From positions 1 through 44,085 of the forward strand of contig JAUIGQ010000007.1 of the NCBI GenBank assembly GCA_030429925.1: a stretch of 44,085 bases of DNA. Reading direction: 5' to 3'. A program made the translations under genes and the position numbers. Below are positions 39,367 to 44,085 of this stretch, one piece after another; the stretch's first letter is position 1, and each line of letters opens with the position of its first letter. A model generated the notes under the pieces. It had not been told where the DNA came from. It searched no databases and worked only from the letters and a program-made list of their open reading frames with translations. This DNA comes from Bacteroidia bacterium. Its GTDB lineage: Bacteria > Bacteroidota > Bacteroidia > Flavobacteriales_E > Vicingaceae.

Positions 39367-40464
39367 ATGTTAAAAGGGAAAACAGTAGCCGTAGTAGTTC
39401 CTGCATATAACGAAGAAACTCAGATTGGAATGGTCATCGAGACCATGCCCGATTTTGTTGATCGGATTATGATCATCAATGATAAATCAAAGGATCGAAC
39501 TGCAGAGGTTGTTAAAGAGTACATCGATAAAGAAGGTCCGCATCAACTGGAACTAAAACCTTTTCCAAACAGGGTAATTCCTAACAAGTACAACGAGGCT
39601 GATCAAGTAGTAGAGGAGATGAATATGAAGGAGATCGAGCATTATGTCCCTTCTGAGATCGTTAACACATCACCCAATACGGATCGTATCATATTGATCA
39701 ACCATTTGGAAAATGGAGGTGTAGGTGCCGGAATTGCAAGAGGATATAAGTGGTGCAAGGATCACGAAATATTTTGCACGGCGGTAATGGCCGGCGACGG
39801 TCAAATGGATCCGGGTGAGCTGGAGTCTATCTGTTTGCCGGTGATCGAAGAAGGGATAGATTATGTGAAGGGAAATAGATTGAGACATCCGAGCTCTAAA
39901 TTCGTTATTCCCAAGATCAGGTTCTTTGGGAACTCAGTACTTTCCATGCTCACCAAGATCGCATCAGGCTATTGGAGAATTTCAGATACTCAAACCGGCT
40001 ATACAGCTATTTCACTACCGGCTTTGAATGCCGTTAGGATCTATAAGATCTACAAGAGCTATGGAATGCCCAACGACCTTTTGGTCAAGTTGAACATTGC
40101 AGGATGCAGCCTGAAGGAAGTAATGATCAAACCGGTCTATAGGGTTGGTGAACAAAGTAAGATGAAGGTTGGAAAGGTGATCAGAAGGGTTTCCTGGTTA
40201 TTATTGAAATTGTTTTTTAAACGCTTGTATACCAAGTACCTGATCAAGGATTTCCACCCTCTTTTTATATTCTACAACTTGGCCATCCTTCTTGGGGTCG
40301 CTTGTATTCCCTATGCAATAAAGATCATAGGATCTTTTGTTAATGGAACGGTCATGTCTTACGAGCCTATCTTGGCATTTATATTCTTATTCACAGGTTC
40401 TTTTCAGGCATTGACCTTTGCCATGTGGATGGATATTCAAGACAACGAACGAATCTATAAGTGA
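39367..40464 (+). CDS. Dolichol-phosphate mannosyltransferase-like family 2 glycosyltransferase
   Basis: The 365-residue protein has the GT2 start VAVVVPAYNEETQIGMVIET and the nucleotide loop IMIINDKSKDRTAEVV. Between about residues 54 and 114 an inserted region (KPFPNRVIPNKYNEADQVV and so on) precedes GGVGAGIARGYKWCKDH. The DxD-type motif is AGDGQMDPGE, followed by RLRHPSSKFVIPKIRFFGNSV and ISDTQTGYTAISL, a polyprenyl-phosphate sugar transferase pattern. Two C-terminal membrane helices lie near 299-320 and 335-353. It probably loads a sugar onto undecaprenyl phosphate for surface glycan assembly. The insert is longer than in ordinary DPM synthases. Confidence 0.88.
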   Translation: MLKGKTVAVVVPAYNEETQIGMVIETMPDFVDRIMIINDKSKDRTAEVVKEYIDKEGPHQLELKPFPNRVIPNKYNEADQVVEEMNMKEIEHYVPSEIVNTSPNTDRIILINHLENGGVGAGIARGYKWCKDHEIFCTAVMAGDGQMDPGELESICLPVIEEGIDYVKGNRLRHPSSKFVIPKIRFFGNSVLSMLTKIASGYWRISDTQTGYTAISLPALNAVRIYKIYKSYGMPNDLLVKLNIAGCSLKEVMIKPVYRVGEQSKMKVGKVIRRVSWLLLKLFFKRLYTKYLIKDFHPLFIFYNLAILLGVACIPYAIKIIGSFVNGTVMSYEPILAFIFLFTGSFQALTFAMWMDIQDNERIYK

Positions 40465-40520
40465 TCACAATACATTCACTTATTAAGAGTTAGACTTTGA
40501 TAAGCTGCTTTTGGAAGCAT

Positions 40521-40549
40521 TTTGACTATCGTCAATTTGTTTAGTTTTG
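40521..40549 (+). promoter_or_regulatory. Promoter candidate for the sugar amidotransferase gene
   Basis: TTTG (40521-40524) and TAGTTTTG (40542-40549) are 17 bases apart and fit the Bacteroidota pattern, with a leader of about 60 bases to the ATG at 40619. TATATTTG at 40589-40596 is a second -7 candidate nearer the gene. Confidence 0.5.
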
Positions 40550-40618
40550 CAGATTAATAGAGGCTTTAAGGCTTTTTTGAAGGGCTTCTATATTTGTTTA
40601 ACCCCTAGTTGAGAACAT

Positions 40619-42235
40619 ATGTGCGGAATATTTGGATTTGTAAGCAGCGGTAAGAGCAAGCTTCAATATCAAGAGGTCAAATCCATTGTAGATAACCTAT
40701 TTGTGCTTTCTGAATCCAGGGGGAAAGAATCTTCCGGAATTGCCATCAAGAGCGATGAGAAACAGAACATCAGTGTGCTGAAAAAATCCATCCCTGCCAG
40801 CAAGTTCATCAAGTCCAAGGATTATAATAAGTTATTAGAATCTTCACTAAAGGCTAGCACAGACAAGGCGACTCCCTTTTCACTGATCGCTCATGCCAGA
40901 TTGGTGACCAACGGAACTCAAGAAAACAACAACAATAACCAGCCTGTCATTAAGAACAACTATGTGGCAGTTCACAATGGGATCATCACCAATGTAGATG
41001 ACCTATGGGAGAAGAATCTCAATCTCCAAAGAGAATATGAAGTTGATACTGAGTCAATGCTGGCTTTGCTCAAAAAGTATCAAGATGAGGGCAAGAACAT
41101 CCCCAGCAGTCTTGAGCAATTATTTCACGATATCAAGGGAACAGTAAGTACGGCAATTTTATCTGCCACAAATGATATAGTCATCTTGGCAACCAACAAT
41201 GCCTCACTATATTATGCTTTTGATTGGGAAAACCAAGTTGTGCTATTTGCCTCTGAAGCGCATATTCTCAATACGGCGATCAAAGAGTGGAGTTCATCCT
41301 CCAAACTCAAGCTAAGCGAAGTAGAATGGTCCTCTCCCAATAGTTCACTCATTCTAAATAATTCAAATTTCGAGCATAAGAGCTTTCATCTTTTTGACGA
41401 CAAATTGCAACTGGGTGACTTAGATAGAAAAGCTCAAGAATTTGAGATCAACAACTTAAGTCCTGATAAACCGATCGATTTTGCAAAGGTTGAGTTGGAG
41501 CTTGCAAAGCAGCATGAGACCAAGCTAAGCTCTTTGTTAGAGTTTAATTTGGATGCGATCAATGAATTAAAGAGATGCTCTAAATGTTTGCTACCTGAAA
41601 CATTCCCCTTCATTGAATACGACGATAGTGGAGAATGTAATTACTGCAAAAGATACATCCCCAAAAAGCAAGGAGAGAAGGAACAAGAGTTCAAGGAGCT
41701 CATGAAACAATATAGAAGCAAAGACGGAACACCTGATTGCATAATTCCATTCAGTGGAGGAAGGGACAGTAGCTATGGTCTTCACTATATTGTAAAAGAG
41801 TTAGACCTGCATCCGATCACATATACTTATGACTGGGGAATGGTTACAGACCTTGCTAGGAGAAATATTGCAAGAGTATGCGGAAAATTGGGAATTGAGA
41901 ATATCATCGTCAGCGCAGATATCCATAAGAAAAGAGAGAACATCCGAATGAATGTTGAGGCTTGGTTAAAGAAGCCGCAGCTGGGAATGATCCCTCTCTT
42001 TATGGCGGGCGACAAGCAATTCTTTTACTATGTGAACCAGATCAAAAGACAAACCGGTATCAAACTGGATATTTGGTCTACAAACATTCTTGAGAATACT
42101 GATTTCAAGATCGATACATTGCCGGATAGCTTTGAGCTCTTGGGAGAACTTTTTAGGCAGATGCGTTGCTGCGTGAATCGCAACCAACTCTATCAGGATC
42201 GGGTCGTGAAGATATGTCATTCTGTCCCCCTATAA
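40619..42235 (+). CDS. Fused class II glutaminase and N-acetyl sugar amidotransferase, truncated at a foreign junction
   Basis: Domain 1 (about residues 1-230) is an N-terminal nucleophile glutaminase: Cys2 in MCGIFGF, RGKESSGIAI, HARLVTNG and VHNGIITNVDDLW with DTESMLALL, as in GlmS and asparagine synthetase. Domain 2 has a zinc-ribbon pair (CSKC near 321-324 and CNYC near 341-344) and a PP-loop ATPase (IPFSGGRDSSYGLHY), as in WbpG/PseA-like sugar amidotransferases. The enzyme would use glutamine-derived ammonia to form an amidine on a surface sugar. Family resemblance ends at ENTDFK (residue 497, base 42109). The last 41 residues look random and run over the presumed genome junction, so the true C-terminus is missing. 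It follows two glycosyltransferase genes. Confidence 0.85.
   Translation: MCGIFGFVSSGKSKLQYQEVKSIVDNLFVLSESRGKESSGIAIKSDEKQNISVLKKSIPASKFIKSKDYNKLLESSLKASTDKATPFSLIAHARLVTNGTQENNNNNQPVIKNNYVAVHNGIITNVDDLWEKNLNLQREYEVDTESMLALLKKYQDEGKNIPSSLEQLFHDIKGTVSTAILSATNDIVILATNNASLYYAFDWENQVVLFASEAHILNTAIKEWSSSSKLKLSEVEWSSPNSSLILNNSNFEHKSFHLFDDKLQLGDLDRKAQEFEINNLSPDKPIDFAKVELELAKQHETKLSSLLEFNLDAINELKRCSKCLLPETFPFIEYDDSGECNYCKRYIPKKQGEKEQEFKELMKQYRSKDGTPDCIIPFSGGRDSSYGLHYIVKELDLHPITYTYDWGMVTDLARRNIARVCGKLGIENIIVSADIHKKRENIRMNVEAWLKKPQLGMIPLFMAGDKQFFYYVNQIKRQTGIKLDIWSTNILENTDFKIDTLPDSFELLGELFRQMRCCVNRNQLYQDRVVKICHSVPL
42105..42115. other. Probable chimeric junction between two genomes
   Basis: On the left, codon use, promoters and protein families are Bacteroidota. 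On the right are a minus-strand gene with a strong Shine-Dalgarno sequence, then increasingly GC-rich sequence ending in an alphaproteobacterial-type rpsL start. Resemblance of the sugar amidotransferase to its family stops at 42109. GATCGAT at 42109-42115 may have served as short shared sequence. The exact base is uncertain by about 20 bases. Confidence 0.7.
42110..42220 (-). CDS. 5' fragment of a leftward gene cut at the junction
   Basis: The ATG at 42220 follows a strong Shine-Dalgarno sequence (AGGGGGACAGA on the minus strand). The first 37 codons read MTYLHDPILIELVAIHAATH, then PKKFSQELKAIRQCID, a normal amphipathic helical start with no low-complexity bias. By contrast the overlapping plus frame is Cys/Arg-rich and unlike a protein end. 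The frame stays open a little beyond 42110 into the Bacteroidota sequence, but there it is antisense to a conserved gene and cannot be trusted. The family is not recognised. It lies 145 bases downstream of the antitoxin-like gene, with hairpin and palindrome between. Confidence 0.5.
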
Positions 42236-42249
42236 TAGAAATTGCGGCT

Positions 42250-42280
42250 CTTGAACGACCGTGATGAAATGTCGTTCAAG
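42250..42280. terminator. Perfect 10-base-pair hairpin without a T-run
   Basis: CTTGAACGAC (42250-42259) pairs exactly with GTCGTTCAAG (42271-42280) around an 11-base loop. It sits between the antitoxin-like gene and the next leftward gene. Without a T-run it may be a weak terminator, an mRNA stabiliser or a protein-binding site. Confidence 0.5.
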
Positions 42281-42333
42281 CACTGACCGTTTTGCTATCA
42301 AACGGGGGTTGTGCAGTCAATACAAAATGTACA

Positions 42334-42345
42334 AAACGTACGTTT
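42334..42345. promoter_or_regulatory. Operator-like palindrome AAACGTACGTTT
   Basis: A perfect 12-base palindrome 20 bases beyond the end of the antitoxin-like gene. A TTGACT hexamer on the minus strand nearby could belong to a promoter of the gene at 42220. A similar TAC-centred palindrome lies before the first gene of this group (43333-43344). Confidence 0.45.
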
Positions 42346-42364
42346 ATAACTGAGTGTCAAGGTG

Positions 42365-42688
42365 CTAACCGTTCGCGGTGTCTAATTCAGTCGTCTCCTT
42401 AGTCCCGGAGGCATTAGTTCCCTCAACGCCGGCAGCAATCTCATCGCGGATATCCTCATGTTCTGCTATCATAGCAATTAGCCGCTCTAAAAATTTATGC
42501 GGGTCAATTTCAAGGCTATTAGCAATCAACCGAATTTGCTCCAGGGACTCGCCATATTCACTGGAGACGACCGCAACAAATGGATCGCCATGCTTGTTGA
42601 CCTTTATAATTTCATCATAGAAATGAGCCCTATCAAAAGCCTTTCGAAGTTCTTTGCGAATATCCGCTACAGAAAATGCCTTCGTCAT
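42365..42688 (-). CDS. Phd/YefM-like antitoxin candidate
   Basis: From the ATG at 42688 the protein has 107 residues. A TTG at 42709 would add seven, but the ATG has an excellent Shine-Dalgarno sequence (GGAAAGGAGAAATC) just before it. The N-terminal half reads FSVADIRKELRKAFDRAHFY, then IIKVNKHGDPFVAVVSSEYGESL. This is the beta-alpha DNA-binding and dimer fold of Phd/YefM antitoxins (a start like S-x-A-x-x-R-K-x-L, then V-x-x-x-G-x-P-x-A-V-V). The C-terminal part (about residues 50-107) is helical, then Thr/Glu-rich and probably disordered, the usual toxin-wrapping region. It lies 23 bases downstream of an unknown 204-residue gene that may be its partner. Confidence 0.55.
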   Translation of the reverse strand: MTKAFSVADIRKELRKAFDRAHFYDEIIKVNKHGDPFVAVVSSEYGESLEQIRLIANSLEIDPHKFLERLIAMIAEHEDIRDEIAAGVEGTNASGTKETTELDTANG

Positions 42689-42711
42689 ATGATTTCTCCT
42701 TTCCAGCAAAA

Positions 42712-43326
42712 CTAAATCAACCTATTAACGCGAAAATATTTTCCCAATGTAAGGCCATTCCATCCAGATCTGCTAATTCCTAAGATTGCAACATCTCGAA
42801 TCCCAAAAACTAAATGAAAACTAAAACCGCGGGCGTTGCCTCTCATTATAACATTGGATGCTTCGTCCAATTTAACTAAATTAGAAACCAATCGCACTAT
42901 TGTCTGAATCGCTAGTCGAATGTCCTCAAATTCAGATGTTTTTAGTGACAATTGGTCCATGTCATCTCGGGCATGTTGCGTTAGCCGAACCGAAAAATTT
43001 CTTATCGGAAAAGGAAACAGCCTCCAGCTTCTGAGTTGAAATGGATTTCCTCCAAATACCGTGGAATCAATTCCAAGCACGCGGACCATTGACCGAGACA
43101 TAGCTAAGAAAAATGTTAGGCCGTTTATTTCAGTCTTTTCGGCAATTACGTCGTCGTCATCGCCCAATGATTTCTTCGAAGAAAAATCAATCAAAAGATC
43201 CTCGACAATTCTCTTTCTGGGTAATCGCTTCGTCTCCCGGTGAGAGGCGAATTCCTTATTCGCCTCTGGGTCCCAAGCGATAGATGGCCTAGCCGGCACA
43301 GTCTTTCCCCTTCCTGAAAGTTGCAT
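42712..43326 (-). CDS. Uncharacterised protein, possible partner of the antitoxin-like gene
   Basis: The protein has 204 residues from the ATG at 43326, or about 195 from a GTG at 43299 preceded by a Shine-Dalgarno-like AAGGGGAAAG. The N-terminal part is polar and basic (ETKRLPRKRIVEDLLIDFSS). The C-terminal part (FSVRLTQHARDDMDQLSLKT, later GFSFHLVFGIRDVAILGISR) has a helix-then-sheet order faintly like RelE/ParE toxins, but no catalytic signature is clear. It is upstream of the antitoxin-like gene, the reverse order seen in HigBA-like pairs. A TTGACA box and a palindrome overlap its promoter. The toxin role is only a hypothesis. Confidence 0.5.
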   Translation of the reverse strand: MQLSGRGKTVPARPSIAWDPEANKEFASHRETKRLPRKRIVEDLLIDFSSKKSLGDDDDVIAEKTEINGLTFFLAMSRSMVRVLGIDSTVFGGNPFQLRSWRLFPFPIRNFSVRLTQHARDDMDQLSLKTSEFEDIRLAIQTIVRLVSNLVKLDEASNVIMRGNARGFSFHLVFGIRDVAILGISRSGWNGLTLGKYFRVNRLI

Positions 43327-43332
43327 TTAGCT

Positions 43333-43360
43333 GTTTGTACAAACTAATGGAAATTGTCAA
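43333..43360 (-). promoter_or_regulatory. Sigma-70-type promoter with overlapping palindromic operator
   Basis: On the minus strand, TTGACA (43355-43360) and TACAAA (43334-43339) are 15 bases apart. The -10 region lies inside the perfect palindrome GTTTGTACAAAC (43333-43344). This arrangement suits repression by a DNA-binding antitoxin. The promoter is of proteobacterial, not Bacteroidota, type. The start would be almost at the ATG at 43326, favouring the GTG at 43299 as the translation start. Confidence 0.5.
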
Positions 43361-43543
43361 TGTGTACCACTCCAACTTCGGTTCGCCGCTTTAGCTTTTT
43401 GGTGATCGTAAGCTGGAAATCGTAACTCCCCTTGACGCCCTCTCCACACCCCGCTAATGGCCCGCGCGTTCGGTGCGGGGCTTTGCCCTCACGCTGAAAG
43501 ACATAATGAGCTGAACGCTGGTGGTTTGGCTTGTTTGTGGGAG

Positions 43544-43579
43544 GTCCCCGCCTGCGCGGGGACTCGCAAGCAGGCGGGG
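43544..43579. repeat. GC-rich hairpin repeat with alternative pairing
   Basis: GTCCCCGC (43544-43551) pairs with GCGGGGAC (43556-43563). Alternatively CCCCGCCTG (43546-43554) pairs with CAGGCGGGG (43571-43579). Only one of these stems can form at a time. Similar elements are common in sphingomonad intergenic DNA. Confidence 0.6.
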
Positions 43580-43645
43580 CTGGCAGAGTAATCCGGCAAC
43601 GGTCCGGGTGGAGGGTTCAAGCTCGTGCAATGGCTTGGTGATGGT

Positions 43646-43678
43646 CCGTTCGTACTTCGACGGGCTCAGCACGAACGG
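43646..43678. repeat. Sphingomonad-type palindromic repeat, copy 1
   Basis: CCGTTCGT (43646-43653) and ACGAACGG (43671-43678) form 8-base inverted arms around CTTCGACGGGCTCAG. The last 28 bases recur at 43785-43812 with two differences. Repeats with the core TTCGACxxGCTCAGCACGAACGG are, as I recall, widespread in Sphingomonadales. Confidence 0.75.
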
Positions 43679-43740
43679 GTCGGCACGATCTTTTCCCCAT
43701 CATCCAGATTTGAGGCCGGTTCGGCGGACGAGACTTTTTC

Positions 43741-43770
43741 CCGTTCGCCCTGAGCCTGACGAAGGGCGAG
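43741..43770. repeat. Palindromic repeat of the CGCCCTGAGCCTG type
   Basis: TTCGCCCTGAGCCTGACGAA is followed by GGGCGAG, with TTCGCCC pairing loosely with GGGCGA across a GAGCCTGACG centre. It looks like a second subtype of the neighbouring repeats and is in opposite orientation to them. Confidence 0.6.
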
Positions 43771-43783
43771 CTGGCGAGACCGT

Positions 43784-43812
43784 CCGTACTTCGACACGCT
43801 CAGCACGAACGG
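43784..43812. repeat. Sphingomonad-type palindromic repeat, copy 2
   Basis: This 29-base copy (CCGTACTTCGACACGCTCAG then CACGAACGG) matches 43651-43678 with two base differences over 28 bases. The left arm is truncated relative to copy 1. Confidence 0.75.
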
Positions 43813-43891
43813 TTTTGAGATGCCGGCGCTCTCGGGCACCGGAATGGGTTTTCACGAAGGGTCTGGCCTTGTGCCGCGCTCCCTTCAGCAA

Positions 43892-43939
43892 AAGTGGGAA
43901 CCGGTGGAACCTCATCAGGGGAAGTGGGAACCGGTTCCC
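43892..43939. repeat. Tandem AAGTGGGAACCGGT repeat with palindrome
   Basis: AAGTGGGAACCGGT occurs at 43892-43905 and again at 43922-43935, 30 bases apart. The second copy extends to a perfect 14-base palindrome GGGAACCGGTTCCC (43926-43939). It lies just upstream of rpsL and is of a type seen in alphaproteobacteria. Confidence 0.6.
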
Positions 43940-44002
43940 CGCCCGGATGAGGTGACGGAATTTCCGCCCGGAAGGGGCGCGAATAAGAGGAACGGATATA
44001 TA

Positions 44003-44085
44003 ATGCCGACGATCAACCAGCTGGTCCGCAAGGGCCGCGTTCCGCAGAAGGCCAAGAGCAAGGTCCCTGCGATGGAGCAGAACCC
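44003..44085 (+). CDS. rpsL: 30S ribosomal protein S12, 5' end only
   Basis: Translation from the ATG at 44003 gives [20 protein letters not shown] then VPAMEQN, the unmistakable N-terminus of S12, a universal small-subunit protein at the decoding centre. The wording [19 protein letters not shown] is typical of alphaproteobacteria, especially sphingomonads, and unlike Bacteroidota S12. The gene runs off the window. A purine-rich Shine-Dalgarno candidate (AAGAGGAAC) lies about 11 bases upstream. Because rpsL is an essential, rarely transferred gene, it fixes the taxonomic origin of this end of the window. Confidence 0.95.
   Translation, partial: MPTINQLVRKGRVPQKAKSKVPAMEQN

Larger units (their letters stand above)
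43327..44002. other. Gene-free GC-rich intergenic block
   Basis: No convincing gene is seen in 676 bases. The block holds the promoter above, a GC-rich hairpin at 43448-43481 (CCCCGC with GCGGGG), several palindromic repeats and a ribosome-binding region before rpsL (AAGAGGAAC near 43984-43992). An open frame at 43521-43955 consists of these repeats and is rejected as a gene. Confidence 0.7.

Noticed and set aside
40556-40618. Riboswitch in the leader of the sugar amidotransferase gene, suggested by its GlmS-like glutaminase domain
   Set aside because: The leader is too short and shows no glmS ribozyme core or other recognised fold.
42110-43326. Genomic island carried by the Bacteroidota genome
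   Set aside because: No integrase, insertion sequence ends or attachment repeats were seen, and the sequence runs on into an alphaproteobacterial rpsL rather than returning to Bacteroidota sequence.
43646-43812. CRISPR array
   Set aside because: Only two near-identical units with an unlike element between them, imperfect spacing and inverted arms; no cas genes.
43521-43955. A 144-residue open frame in the GC-rich block
   Set aside because: It is built from palindromic repeats, with Arg/Pro/Ser-rich translation and an opposing open frame; open frames are expected by chance in GC-rich DNA.

Overview
Positions 1 to about 42,110 come from an AT-rich bacterium of the phylum Bacteroidota, most likely Flavobacteriales; a marine Cryomorphaceae-like lineage is my guess. 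The evidence is the many small outer-membrane beta-barrels with signal peptides ending in a Gln after Ala, Ser or similar residues, DUF3078 and DUF2141 proteins, Bacteroidota-type promoters (TTTG with TAnnTTTG), mostly absent Shine-Dalgarno sequences, and dense packing. After about 42,110 the sequence changes character. It shows strong Shine-Dalgarno sites and a TTGACA promoter, then becomes GC-rich with palindromic repeats typical of sphingomonad alphaproteobacteria. It ends in the first 27 codons of an alphaproteobacterial-looking rpsL. The simplest reading is that the window joins two genomes, probably as an assembly chimera.

Layout. 1-1176: an exported FMN transferase (ApbE, cut by the window edge) overlapped by an exported thioredoxin-like protein. 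1260-3720: a kynurenine-pathway pair (3-hydroxyanthranilate dioxygenase and ACMS decarboxylase) divergent from an SDR that lacks the usual catalytic Tyr and Lys. 3724-10640: a leftward run of rluB-like pseudouridine synthase, AsmA-like protein, sensor histidine kinase, hemW and a beta-barrel protein. 10703-13260: an ECF sigma factor, an anti-sigma-like membrane protein and a beta-barrel protein, with two near-identical ECF-type promoters ahead of the sigma gene and the barrel gene. 13360-20451: yebC, carbonic anhydrase, acyl-CoA carboxylase beta subunit, a TPR histidine kinase, a barrel and a glycosyltransferase. 20536-24703: a NarL-type response regulator, then a tight operon with a 68-residue stand-alone LuxR-type HTH and three exported proteins (propeller, TonB-C-like, PQQ-like propeller), closed by a terminator.

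24796-36364: thioredoxin-fold protein, DUF3078 protein, MscS channel, metallophosphoesterase, a small membrane protein, DUF2141 protein, an overlapping operon (unknown exported protein, cation/proton antiporter, PhoD-like phosphatase), the dxr-rseP pair, and a 56-residue membrane protein. 36366-42109: a VWA protein, a methyltransferase, two family 2 glycosyltransferases and a glutaminase-sugar amidotransferase fusion. The last four look like a surface-glycan locus, whose final gene is cut at the junction.

42110-44085: the foreign segment holds the 5' end of a leftward gene, a Phd/YefM-like antitoxin candidate with an unknown upstream partner, operator-like palindromes, a gene-free block of GC-rich repeats, and the rpsL start. 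No tRNA, rRNA, CRISPR array, insertion sequence or complete mobile element was recognised. The most useful new leads are the ECF autoregulon, the orphan-HTH/propeller operon and the chimeric junction.
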